Source: Hevea brasiliensis (taxonomy: Eukaryota; Streptophyta; Magnoliopsida; Malpighiales; Euphorbiaceae). Taken from it: DNA of 64,000 nucleotides. The number at the start of each line of letters is the position of its first letter. The stretch's first letter is position 1. This document shows positions 22,718-34,041 of this stretch, in pieces. The translations under genes and the position numbers were made by a program. The stretch lies in the NCBI RefSeq assembly GCF_030052815.1, contig NC_079495.1:51019739-51083738 (forward strand), written 5' to 3'. The notes under the pieces were generated by a model. It did not search any database. It saw only the letters and a list, made by a program, of their open reading frames with translations, and had not been told where the DNA came from.

Positions 22718-24237
22718 TGGATCTGATGAACACTATCTTCAGACCATACCTCGACCAGTTTGTTGTGGTATTCATAGATGATATATTAGTCTATTCGAGG
22801 AGTGCAGAAGAGCATGATAGACATCTGCAGATCGTACTGCAGACTTTGAGGGAGAAACGGCTATATGCCAAATTGTCGAAATGTGAATTTTAGCTGAAGG
22901 AAATATATTTCTTGGGGCATGTAGTATCAGAAGAGGGCATCAAGGTAGATCCAAGTAAGATTGAAGCTATCCATAATTGGAGGCCACCCAGAAATATCAC
23001 AGAGATTCGTAGTTTTCTGGGTTTAGCTAGATACTACCGTCGGTTTGTGAAGGGATTCTCCATGTTGGCATCTCCATTGACCAAGCTGCTTAGAAAAGAT
23101 GTGAAATTTCAGTGGACGGATAAATGCCAACAGAGTTTTGATGAATTGAAGAAATGTTTGACTGAAGCTCCAGTCCTGACTTTACCTATACCGAGTAAAG
23201 AATATACAGTTTACAGTGATGCTTCTCACAATGGGTTAGGTTGTGTGTTGATGCAAGATCGAAATGTCATTTCCTATGCATCACGCCAGCTAAAACCGCA
23301 TGAGAGGAACTATCCGACACATGACTTGGAGCTTGCAGCCATTGTGTTCGCTCTTAAGATCTGGAGACACTATTTGTATGGGGAAAAGTGTTACATCTAC
23401 ACAGATCATAAGAGTTTGAAGTATTTGGGCACCCAGAAAGAGCTGAATTTGAGACAGAGGAGATGGTTGGAGTTGATAAAAGACTATGATTGTCTGATAG
23501 ACTATCAGCCAGGGAAAGCTAATGTTGTGGCTGACGCCTTAAGTCGCAAGACTATGACAAGTCTACGGGTTACTCCTTTGTCTATGGTACATGAGTTGAG
23601 ATCATTGCATGCCAGCTTAAAAATTAATGATGATGGGCAAACAGCAGCTGCATGGCATGTACAACCAGTGTTGATTGATCAGATCAGAATGGCTGCTCAG
23701 AATGATAAAAAATATCAGAAGCTGTTGGAAGAAGTCCGGCAGGGCAAGAAACCAGAATTCTCAATCAGAGATGATGGTCTATTGCTACACCAGGGCAGAA
23801 TATATGTTCCTAATGATGTTGATTTGAGGCTGATCATTTTGAAGAAAGCACATGAGTCTCCTTTTGCCATGCACCCTGGTGGCACAAAAATGTATAGAGG
23901 GCTAAAGGAGCATTACTAGTGGATGGGTATGAAAAGAGATGTGGCAGAGTTTATTTCTAAATGCCTAACTTGTCAACAAGTAAAGGCAGAGCATCAAGTA
24001 CCCACTGGGTTGTTACATCCACTACCAGTACCAGAGTGGAAATGGGAGAGAATAACAATGGATTTTGTAATGGGACTTCCTAGGACACAGAAGAGTCATG
24101 ATGCAGTATGGGTCATTATTAACAGACTGACCAAGTTTGCACATTTTCTGCCAGTCTGGATGGACTACAGTTTAGAAAGATTGGCCAAGTTGTACATCGA
24201 TGAGATTGTAAGACTACATGGAATGCCTCCATTGTAT
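22718..24237 (+). pseudogene. E3 pol: RT C-terminus, RNase H and integrase zinc/first core region
   Basis: The new frame shows the catalytic FIDDILVYS (about 22770-22797), [20 protein letters not shown], the RNase H motif [17 protein letters not shown] (about 23207-23260), [11 protein letters not shown] and [14 protein letters not shown]. The integrase H2C2 region (HPGGTKMY to CLTCQQVK) and MDFVMGLPRTQ follow. Stops occur at 22891-22893 (CEF* where Trp is expected) and 23917-23919 (HY* where HYWW is expected). Both fit TGG to TAG. A frameshift after LHGMPP (about 24235) ends this segment. Confidence 0.87.
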
Positions 24238-25098
24238 CAGACAGAGATCCTAGGTTCACTTCTAGATTCTAGGGTAGTCTTCAGAGAGCCCTAGGAACTA
24301 GATTGAACTTCTTTATTGCATTCCACCCACAGACAGATGCCCAGTCTGACAGGGTAATTCAGATCTTGGAGGACATGCTACGGGCTTGTGTGATTGAATT
24401 TGAGGGTAGTTGGGATACACACTTGCCTTTGATTGAGTTTGTTTACAACAACAGCTACCAATCAAGCATTGGGATGCCTCCATATGAAGCTTTGTATGGC
24501 AGAAAATGTAGAACCCCGTTGTGTTGGGATGACATGAGTGAAAGAAAGATGATTGGACCCGAAATTGTTCAGCAAACTGAGGAGAAGATCAGGGTGATCA
24601 GAGATCGACTTAAGACTGCATCAGACCATCAGAAGTCCTACATTGATTTGAAAAGAAGGGATATTGAGTATGCAGTGGGTGAGAAAGTATTCCTCAAGGT
24701 TTCTCCTTGGAAGAGAATTATGAGATTCGGCAGAAAGGGGAAAACTAAGTCCTCGTTTTATCGGGCCATATGAGGTTCTGGAAAGAGTGGGTCCCTTAGC
24801 ATATCGTTTGGTACTATGTCCAGAGTTGGAGAAGATACATAATGTCTTCCATGTGTCTATGTTGAAGAGGTATCGATCAGACCCATCTCATGTACTAGCA
24901 GTGGAAGAAATTGAAGTGAATCCAGACCTCACATATGAGGAAGAACCCATAGTGATTCTGGCTTATAAGGTGAAGTAGCTACGGAACAAGCAGATACCAT
25001 TGGTAAAAGTGTTGTGGAACCATCATTCGGGCCAGGAGGCTACTTGGGAACGAGAGGAGGACATGAGGAGACAGCACCCACAGCTGTTCAGAGATTGA
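24238..25098 (+). pseudogene. E3 integrase C-terminal half with GPY/F module and chromodomain
   Basis: [11 protein letters not shown] is followed by a stop, and the third catalytic position reads AQSDRVIQ, with Asp in place of the usual Glu. There is no intron-like insertion at [10 protein letters not shown] second frameshift falls at GRKGK (about 24740) ahead of the GPYEV motif. After it come HNVFHVSMLKRYRSDPSH and a chromodomain (VKVLWNHHSGQEATWEREEDM) with one further stop just before LRNKQ (24976-24978). The reading ends RD* at 25098. Confidence 0.88.
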
Positions 25099-25130
25099 TA
25101 CCAGGTAAAATTTCGAGACAAAATTTATTT

Positions 25131-25143
25131 TAAGGGGGGGAGA
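25131..25143 (+). other. Polypurine tract of E3
   Basis: TAAGGGGGGGAGA lies 2 bases before the TG of the 3' LTR. Confidence 0.88.
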
Positions 25144-25145
25144 AT

Positions 25146-28100
25146 TGTAACACCCCTATTTGTATAGCCTGGTATATTTCACTGTTCCAGTGACTAGTGT
25201 TGGTCTAGACAATTAAGGGGATTAGAACCACACTTAAGACAACTAGATAAGCTATAAACACAAATAATTAGTAATTGCCAATTAGTTAAGTATAAATAAG
25301 AAAAACATAACATAAGAAGTTAAACGAGCCGAGAGTCACAGCGATGGGTGACCTTCTCGAGAACGACTGCGAAGTCGATTTAAACTCAAATTTCGAACCG
25401 TAAAATTTGACGCTGCGGTCCTTAGGACCCTTACGAACACAGTGGAAAAGAGAAAATCATGAAAAAGAATTGTTAAGTCAGTCAAATAATTAGGTCAGGG
25501 AGGCGAAAGAAATATTGAATTATTTGCAAACCGGGTTGAACCGGCGAGGGGCAATTTGGTCAATTGACCCCGAGAACTGACTCCTGACCTAACTGTCAAA
25601 TAAAATTAGAGAAAAGAAAATTTTGAAATCGAGAATTAAACTAAAAAACTAATAGAAAAATAAATAAAAAAAAGGAAAAGAGAAGTTAAAAAGGTAGTGA
25701 CATCATCATAGTGACATCATACATGAGGTCATAAATAAATTTTATTTATTTGATAATTTGACTAAGTCAATTAAGAGATAAATATCCAAAATAAAGAAAC
25801 AAAAATCATTTTTGCTTCTTCTTCTTCTTGCTAGCCGAAACTCCTTCTCTCCCTCCTCCATGAATTTCCACCATTAAAGAGTTATTCAACCTTGAATAAC
25901 TTAATGTTCTTTCACTAAAATTAACCCTAAACTCTAGAAAACTTCTAAATTACCATAGAAAGGAAGAATAGAGGAAAGAAAAAGTGTGAAATTGGAACAA
26001 AAAGTGAAGATCAAAGGCTTCACCTAAGGTTGGTATTCTAACCTTCAATTTTTATTTGAAGTGCATGCTTAGTTACTTAAAAGAACTTAGAAACTAAGGA
26101 AATGAAGTGAAATCAATTGTTGAAGGACCAAACTGAATTTCGGCCAGCAGGTGTATGGGAGTATATTTGCATGGTTTGATGGATTTGAATGAGTATATGA
26201 ACCTCAATTAGTTGAATGATTATAGTTAAAAGCATTGAATTGGTTAAATGCAACAATTAGTGTGAATTAGGGTTTTGGACATTAGGGTTTAGAGACAAAA
26301 ATGTAAGAAATTTGTAAATGATGTCCTTGACCTAGTTTATGGAGAGAAATGGTCAATTGTGACCTAATGAGGTGTGTTAGGAGTGTTTGAATCAAAAGCA
26401 AATTCGGATTGAGTGTGGTCATGCTGCTGGCAGCATGACCAAGGTCCCTTTGAGGGACCAAAAATGAAAATTTACAAGTCCAATTGGTATGAAACCAATT
26501 GAGAATGAAACTAAACACTAAATGACACAATTTTCATTCAGGAAGCATGCCCAAAAAGTGGCCAAAACCTAGTGAACAAATTGACCAGACTTCGAAAATC
26601 TCAGTCTGCCCTATACAAACTGACTAAATGAACAGTATTTGTTCATTTGGCCATAACTTGAGCTAGGCAAGTCTAAATGACCTGAAATTTTACCAGTGGT
26701 TAGATGAGATATAGACCTAAAACTTTCATGAAGAACACAAACCCAAATTATGCCATGAACCAAGTCATTTGGCCACCCCAAGTTGGTGACCTAAAACTGC
26801 TAGAACCAAAATTGCCCAGAAAATCTGGGTTAAGTCCAATCCAGCAGGCATGGTTCAAATGGCTATAACTTGGCCTATAAAACTCCAATTGGAGTGATTC
26901 AAAAAGGAGAATAAACTTAAGACAATAGGGAACATTTTCTATGCAGAAATTTTTGCCAAATTCTAATAGTAAAATGACCAATGGAACAGTGTAACCTTAG
27001 ACACCAAAACTGAAAATTTATCAAATTTGCCTAAAAGAATTTGAGTAAACAACCAAAACCAACAAATTTAGTGACCAAAATGTGGTATGTGGGTGAAGTT
27101 GGAATTCCCATACCTATTAAGCTTAAAAAGTCAACAATTTGACTTGAATAGTGTAGTGAATAGTAACCCCGAAACACAAAATTCAATGAACATCGAGTTT
27201 AGCACATTAGAGCTAGGTAAAAGTGAAGTTAAATTTATTTTTGGATTTATGTTAAGTTATGGTACTGAAACACTGTGAAATTATGTGTTTCAGTTGAAAG
27301 GAACATCGGGAAAGAACCCGAAGAATCGAGTCAAGGCCAAGAGGCGACTCACTTGAGGTTTATGCACAATGTATAATTTCTGTAAACTATTTGCTGCATA
27401 TTGTTTTGAATGATTTGAAAAAGTGAATTGTGACATTATTTATGATGCTTTGATCTAAATTATTGAAAGTTATTGTGTATGTTTGAACTGGCAATGTTTA
27501 GCAAATTGTTAAGATAAGTTTTGAAACCACAGTGTCATGACCATATATTTGAACACCTCACTAGCATGACTAGTGGGGGTAATCAGTTTTGAATTTTGAT
27601 TCCTTCTCTGGATGAAGTGTTGAGGTGTGCCAGTAGAAGAGGATTTGAATGGATATCCATATATTTGAGCTAGCTAGCCTTGTGATGTGATTTCTCCTTA
27701 GCCTCTGGCTATTGAGATTATATTTGTTTCGAATGGCATGATTTAACTATGGGTTTTATGAAATGTGATTTGATACTTCAAAAATAAATTTGTTTGGGAT
27801 TAAAATCTTATAATTCATGTTTTGTATTTAATTCTCATGTTCAATCCAATTTTTGAATAAATGTGATTTAAATTCTGCATAAAGATTATTTTTGTATGTT
27901 GTGTACCACTGAGTCCTAGTACTCAGCGATAGATGTTATTGGTGTCGCAGATATAGAGACTAGGGGAGTAGCTGACTGAGCTGCTGAGGATTGAGGATCT
28001 ATCAGCTTGAAGTTATCGGGTATAATTTATACCCTGACTGTAACTATTTATTTTGATGTATGTATTACACATAAATGTATGGACATGTGAAAATGGGTCT

Positions 28101-28613
28101 TGAGCAGCTTGTACAAAATTTGTATAAAATTTGTAATAAATTTTAGTTTGGATTTTCTTAATGTAAATTTTAGTATGATGTATATATAAATTGTTTATCT
28201 TCAAAGAAATATGAATGTATGAAATTGATTGACAGTATCTTGAGGATTGTTGAATTTTGAACTTGTGAAATTGGTTGAGATTGATTGTGAATTGAAGAAG
28301 TTGTTGAGAAAATTATTGGAAGTGCTTTTTACAGGGATTTGAGGAACTATTTTCTCAAAATACAGACAAAACTCTGTCAAAATTTTTATAAAATTTGCGG
28401 AAAAATAAAATGGGCCAAAAATATTAACTAGTTTTAAATTTAATTAAATGTTTTAAATACCTATTAGAAAATGCTCACCACTTATCAAAAATAAGAAAAT
28501 TATTTTAAAATCCCTTGTAGGGTACGTAATGAGTTATCGGTAGGTGAAGTTCGGTAGTTCATTAGGTATTCTACGGGATCATGTTATGCCTTACAGAGGG
28601 GTAAGGTGTGACA
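25146..28613 (+). repeat. 3' LTR of E3 (3468 bp)
   Basis: It begins TGTAACACCCCT and ends GGTGTGACA. Its first 461 bp have no partner because the 5' LTR is truncated. It shares modules, hairpin (27904-27932) and promoter-like TGACATCATCATAG repeats (about 25697) with the 5' LTR. The bases after its end, TGTTTTA, equal the 5' leader spacer, but a Cassandra-type PBS then follows in place of genomic flank. Confidence 0.93.
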
Positions 28614-28620
28614 TGTTTTA

Positions 28621-28983
28621 ATTGGTATCAAAGCCACTCGCGTGTCCTCTTGAGTGATGGTGGGGCAAACCTCAGCGAGGACGCTGAGTCCCGAAAGGGG
28701 GGGAGAAAGGTCCCTTAGGCAAATCCCACATCGACAAAGCATGGAGATGGTCTTGGATTCAAAAAGTAATGATATAGAAAATGGGGGAACTAATCACTAG
28801 AAGCGCCTTTTGGTGGAATGGCCTAGAGAGTTGGAAGAACTTTAGGGTTAAACGTGCTCGCTTGAGAGAAATCTTAGGATGGGTAAACTCCTAGGAAGTT
28901 CTCCATTCCACCTATGGGACAAAACCGTGAGGCTTATGGCCAAAGCGGACAATTCCTCTAGTGGTTGGAGTCCGATCGTTACA
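28621..28983 (+). mobile_element. Cassandra-type TRIM remnant: PBS, internal region, PPT and 3' LTR
   Basis: A slightly mutated PBS (TGGTATCAAAGCC, 28623-28635) is followed by a short non-coding internal region, a PPT (GAAAGGGGGGGAGAAAG, 28693-28709) and an LTR starting near 28711. The LTR contains CCCACATCGAC, a 5S-rRNA-like block, and ends GATCGTTACA. Tiny size, lack of coding capacity and a 5S-like LTR are the defining traits of Cassandra elements. The 5' LTR is absent; E3's LTR stands in its place. Confidence 0.8.
28843..28903 (+). ncRNA. 5S-rRNA-derived segment in the TRIM LTR
   Basis: Reads with clear similarity to the 3' half of plant 5S rRNA: GTTAAACGTGCTCGCTTGAGAG matches the A-box region, AGGATGGG the intermediate element and AACTCCTAGGAAGTTC the C-box region. 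Several substitutions break the canonical boxes, so activity as a Pol III promoter is doubtful. It is not a functional 5S gene: the first half is divergent. Confidence 0.75.
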
Positions 28984-28988
28984 AGTCT

Positions 28989-30042
28989 AGCTGAGTCTGT
29001 GACATAGGCTTAGTGAATGGATCAGCTGGATTTTTAGCTGGTGCTATTTTCTGCATGGCTACATCGCCTTATCCAACTATTTCTCTGATAATATGGTAAC
29101 GCCTTTCTATGTGTTTAGATTTCTAGTGAGACCGAGGTTCCTTAGCCTGTATGACTACTCTATTGTTGTCACAGTGAAGTGGAACTGCTGACTCAATGGA
29201 AGGAACTACTACAAGTTCTATCACGAACTTCTTTATCTAAACAGCTTCCTTTGCAGCATCCGATGCAGCAATATACTCAGCCTCGGTAGTGGAATCTGCA
29301 ATCGTACTCTGTTTGGAACTCTTCCAACTGACTGCACCTCCATTACAAATGAACACATATCCAGAGGTAGACTTTCTATCATCGATATCTGATTGACAAT
29401 CAGAATCAGTATAACCATCCAATTGCAAGTCTCCACCTCCATATATCAAGAATAAATCCTTAGTTCTTCTCAAGTACTTAAGGATATTCTTGACAGCTAT
29501 CCAGTGTTCCAAATCTAGATTGGATTGATACCTGCTAGTCAAACTAACAGCATATGCGATATCCGGCCTAGTACACTATATTGCATACATCAAACTTCCA
29601 ATAGCCGAAGCATATGGAATCTTGGCCATTTTATCTCTTTCTTCAGGTGTCTTTGGAGACATCTCTTTAGAAAGGTGGATACCAAGTCTCACTGGCAACA
29701 ATCCTCTCTTGGAATCAAGCATGTTAAACCTCTTTAACACCTTTTCGAAGTATAGACTTTGGGATAAACCAATTATTCTTTTCGCTCTATCTCTATAGAT
29801 GCGAATCCCAAGAATATAGGCTGCCTCCCCTAAGTCTTTCATGGAGAATGTATTTGACAACCATATCTTTATAGTAGTCAACATACCTCTGTCATTACCC
29901 ATCAACAAAATGTCATCCACATATAAGACAAGGAAAGTGACAGAACTATCACTAATCTTCTTATATACACATGATTCATCCTCATTTTTAACAAAACCAA
30001 ATGACTTAATGCCTTCATCAAAGCGGATGTTCCAACTCTTCG
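28989..30042 (-). pseudogene. C1 pol: C-terminal reverse transcriptase and RNase H
   Basis: On the minus strand KQASKSWNIRFDEGIKSFGF is followed by LYVDDILLMGND, with the copia-type YVDD catalytic motif, then GSLMYAI and a stop, TRPDIAYAV, RNase H motifs (DGYTDSDCQSD, RKSTSGYVF, STTEAEYIAASDAAKEA) and HIERRYHIIRE, ending NPADPFTKPMSQ. It stops at the TRIM boundary (28983), so the last internal bases, the PPT and their join to the 3' LTR are lost. Stops also occur after AAKEAV and after EPRSH. The N-terminal half of RT is absent. Confidence 0.9.
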
Positions 30043-31481
30043 AAGCTTGTTTCATCAATAGGTGTAGGTTGACTAGATGGATCTATATCCATCTGATCTG
30101 TTGGTTGGTCAAAATTCTCCAATTCTAACTCTATTTGCCTTCCTTTACCTCCTTGAATAAACTGTTGTTCAAGAAATGTGGCATCTCTACTTATCACAAC
30201 CTTTTGTGATGTAAGCAAATAAAAATAGTATCCAAAACTATCTTTTGGATATCTAACAAATCGACCCTTTTCTGATTTGGTTTCCAATTTATCAGTGTTT
30301 AGCTTTTTGATATAAGCTGGACAACCCCAAATCTTAACATGCTTAAGACTTGGTTTTCTTTCATGCCATATCTCATAAGGTGTGGAAGAAACTGATTTTG
30401 ATGGAATCCTATTCAGAATATACAAAGCTGATTCTAATGCAAATCCCCAAAAGGAGATTGGCATATCAGTATAGCTCATCATACTATGTACCATATCCAA
30501 TAGGGTACGATTTCTCCTTTCAGATACACCATTCATCTGTGGTGTTCTTGGAGGAGTTAGCTGGGAAACAATGCCGTGCTCTCGCAAGTATTCATCAAAT
30601 TTAGTACTCAAATATTCACCTCCATGATCTGATCGAAGAGCTTTAATACTCTTTCCTATTTGATTTTCTACTTCAGATTTAAATTCTTTGAACTTTTCAA
30701 AGGATTCATGTTTGTATTTCATCAAATACAAATACCCAAACCTTGATTTATTATCAGTAAAGGTAATAAAGTAATGAAAACCACCTCTAGCCATTTCCTT
30801 AAATGGACCACATACATCACTATGTATTAGCTCTAAAATATTTTCAGCTCTTAGCCTTTGTCCAACAAAGGGTGATCTAGTCATTTTGCCCTGAAGGCAA
30901 GATTCGCAAGTTGGAGTAGGCTCAGAGCCCAATGAGGATAGAATCCTCATTTTCTCTAGTTTTGCAATTCTATCTTCTGCAACATGACCTAACCTTAAGT
31001 GCCAAATATATTTTGAACTTGAGTTTATTTTCACCATGGAATTGCATTCATTCAGATCATTTGTATTCATTTATTGTTTGCCTTTATTATCCAATTAATA
31101 AAGACCATTATTCATATAACCCGAACCAACATATTTATTTTCAAAATAAATATTACAAACATCATCTGTGAACTGAAATTCATAGCCATTTCTAGTCAAA
31201 CTAGATATAGAAATAATGTTCTTAAAAGCATCAGGTACATATAAAATATTATCCAAACACAAAACGTGTCCAGAAATGTAAAAAGATAAAGATCCTATGG
31301 CTAAAGCTTCAACAGTTGAGCCATTACCAATCTGAACTCTAACATCTCGAGAGCGCAAGCTGCTACTATTTGCTAGTTCCTGCATATCATAAGAAATGTG
31401 AGAACTGGCACAAGTATCGAAAACCCAAGCTGTATATGAACTATGAGTATCATCAGAATCTAAATAACAAGATATAGACAT
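30043..31481 (-). pseudogene. C1 pol: aspartic protease and integrase
   Basis: The protease active site WVFDTCASSHIS lies at about residues 19-30 of the first frame, with Cys where Gly is usual. Two stops precede the pre-integrase region, where WHLRLGH starts the zinc-binding part (H...H...CESC). The integrase core has IHSDVCGPF, LRSDHGGEYLS and NGVSERRNRTLLD, supplying the D, D and E. Then SFWGFALESALYILNR, KIWGCPAY and a C-terminal ISRDATFLE. The integrase frame is open for 350 codons (31070 to 30018). Its tail (QPTPIDETSF) runs straight into RT C-terminal sequence because of an internal deletion. Confidence 0.9.
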
Positions 31482-32345
31482 ACCTTCTGAAGGTCTATCC
31501 TTCTTGTCCTTCAGAGAAGCAAGATACTCTGGGCAGTTCCTTTTCCAGCCCCCATCCTTCTGGCAGTGGAAACACTTTCCTTTACCTCCATCAGCTTTAG
31601 TCTTCCCTTTCTATTTAGCTATTTTCCTGGAAGGACCAGGAATCTGAGGTTTCTTTTTCTTATTGCCCTTCTTCTTGTAGGACTTTCCAGCAGAAGTTGA
31701 TGCAATCAAAGCTACCTCTTTTCCTTTATTGCTCGGCATATACTTTTGGGCAATAACCAGCATGTTGAGTAAACTAGCTAAGGTGTATTCCTGTTTAGTC
31801 ATATAAAAATTTGTCACAAAATTCCCAAAAGACTCAGGAAGGGACTGAAGGATCAAATCCATCTGTAGTTGGAAATCCATGTTGAAGTTATGATGTTCCA
31901 ACTGCTCAATCACCCGAATCATCTTGTGGACATGATCCTCAACATTCTGTCCCTCAGACATCCTCATGCAGAATAGCTGTTTAGATATCTCATACCTAGC
32001 ATTCCTGCTGTGCTCACCATATAACTCTTGTAGGTGAAGGAGGATCTCACTCACACTCTACATGTTTTCATGCGGCTTCTGTAACTCATTACTCATAGAA
32101 GCAAGCATGTAACACTTAGTTCTCATATCATGCTCCTTCCACTTGTCCAAAGTTTCATATTCCCCTGGAGTGGCCTCTGGAGGTAAGGGACCAGCAACAT
32201 TTGAGTCTAGAACATATCTTATATGTTCAAGATTCAAGACAAGTTTCAAATTTCTTAGCCAATCAGACAGATTAGGTCCTATCAACCTATTGTGATCAAG
32301 TATGCTTGCAAGGATATTGGATGGTGGTGGTTGTTCTGTGCTCAT
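31482..32345 (-). pseudogene. gag of copia element C1
   Basis: ATG at 32345 opens MSTEQPPPSNILASIL, with LIGPNLSDWLRNLKLVL typical of copia gag (UBN2-like). One stop (32055-32057) splits it after HENM. The second piece carries ELYGEHSRNARYEISKQLF, GQNVEDHVHKM and QLQMDLILQSLPESF. A basic KKKGNKKKK tract and a stop at about 31611 precede the zinc knuckle CFHCQKDGGWKRNC, in which the metal-binding His is replaced by Gly. The intact product would form the element's capsid. Confidence 0.88.
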
Positions 32346-34027
32346 TATTATCAGAAAATTAACTGCAGAAAATAATCAGATTAATTAGTAAATATATCAT
32401 GTAATTAACCAAAATGATTATGGTCTTTTAATCAAATTGGTCCTCCCACTAACTTAGCGAATCCTACACTTTCAAAGTAGAAAACAGAAACCCTAGTTGG
32501 ATGGATTTCTATTAGGTGATTGAATTCTTATAATTCTATTGATCATCCTTAGGCACATCCATTATTGGAATTACAATAAACTATAAGTGAGCAACTCCTT
32601 GCCCATCACATCTATTGTGAAATTCAAAATCTCAGGTACATCCATTATTGACTTATCTTGCATTAGTTAAGTTGATCCCATTGAGCCAGTAATTATGCAA
32701 ATAATTTTAATGTCCTCAAGTACATCCAATATTGACTACCAAAACATTTACATTTTCACAACATCTCATGCTTAACAATTATTCTTAAGAATATCTCTTA
32801 AATTAATTGCATCATATGCAACTATTTAAAATTTCTTAAAATAATTGCCCTAATGGAGGGCCCATGTTATAATTACTTTAATTATATCATTTCAACTTAA
32901 TCATTTGTTTGGAAGATTTTATGGTCATCCTAATTACTATTAAGGTCTCACTTTGCACATTATCCATTTAGCATGCATATATCACATACTTGCATACATT
33001 CCCATACATCTCATGCATTCATAGATAAATAGTAAATATGGTATGATCATGGACTTTATAAGGGATTCAATTCTGAGCCACCAAGAATTGAATCATGGCA
33101 TTCCTAGGTGCATTTCATTCATTCATATTACAAAAGTTGATGAAGGAGTACATAATCAACACTTGATTTTGAATTCCTCCCACTGGTCCCACCAATGCTC
33201 TTGACCTCCTTAATCTTCTTGCAATCCAATTACATAGTAATGCTTGGCATACCAAGGCAAATTTAAAAGAACTAAATAAGTGAAATTACAACCCAAAAAT
33301 TATTACAACCTAAATAATACATGCCCAAAAATAAATTAAAATAAATTAATTTAAATTACAACCCAAAGAAACATAAAAGAAATAAATCCAATCACATTGG
33401 TCTTTTATAATCCATGATCATCCATCATGCATATCACTATTTAACAACTAAATAAAACATACATACTTAAATTAAATTGAATATCTCATATTCAATTTAA
33501 AAATCCAGATTTGAATATGATTCAAACAAATTTAAAAATTCATATTTGAATCACATTAAAACAAATTTAAAAATTCAGATTTGAATCACATTCAAACAAG
33601 TTTAAAAATTCAGATTTGAATCACATTCAAACAACTTTAAAAATTCATATTTGAATCACATTCAAATAACTTTTAAAATTCATATTTTAATCACATTCAA
33701 ACAACTTTAAAAATTCAGATTTGAATCACATTCAAACAATTTTTAAAATTCAGATTTGAATTAAAATTTAATTATGTGATTAAAACTCTAATTAAACAAT
33801 TTAATTAGACATAAAATGGACATAATTATAAGCATTAGATCATACAACAATTGCACAAATATTGCCCAAAACCATGTGCACCATAAGGGATGATCAAACC
33901 TTGTGCACACAATGGTGTTCATCACCAAGCCACCACCTTTCTTTGCAACGAGCAATGGATCTATCATCTCATGATCTTACCACACAATTAAATCATATAA
34001 TCAATAATCTAAATGACAAATATAGTG
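32346..34027 (-). other. C1 untranslated leader (1.7 kb, no gene)
   Basis: AT-rich sequence between PBS and gag without a supported coding region. It holds three spaced copies of a CATCCATTATTGA-type motif at about 32557, 32640 and 32724 (spacing about 83 bp), and a 35-bp minisatellite at 33491-33762. The short frame at 33862-34044 ends in the PBS and is not a gene. Confidence 0.7.
33491..33762. repeat. 35-bp minisatellite, 8 copies
   Basis: A 35-bp unit beginning TTCAAACAA, containing TTTAAAAATTCAGATTTG and ending AATCACA, repeats head to tail. The first copy is shortened and the last incomplete. Copies start at 33491, 33521 and then every 35 bp. It lies in the copia leader. Confidence 0.92.
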
Positions 34028-34039
34028 GCTCTGATACCA
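34028..34039 (-). other. Primer binding site of C1
   Basis: GCTCTGATACCA on the plus strand is TGGTATCAGAGC on the minus strand. It is separated from the LTR by two bases. Confidence 0.93.
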
Positions 34040-34041
34040 AT

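Larger units (their letters stand above)
13113..28613 (+). mobile_element. Chromovirus E3, nested in C1 and itself interrupted
   Basis: Components in order are 5' LTR, PBS, gag, protease, RT/RNase H, integrase with chromodomain, PPT and 3' LTR. A solo LTR lies between protease and RT (17968-22106). All coding parts carry stops and frameshifts. The left end is truncated (461 bp of the 5' LTR gone) and the right end abuts Cassandra-type sequence, so no target duplication can be read. Confidence 0.9.

Noticed and set aside
28843..28903. Functional 5S rRNA gene
   Set aside because: Only the 3' half is recognisable, the boxes are mutated, and it is embedded in a TRIM LTR.
33491..33762. Regular array that could be taken for a CRISPR-like array
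   Set aside because: Units are head-to-tail with no unique spacers, in a plant copia leader. It is a minisatellite.
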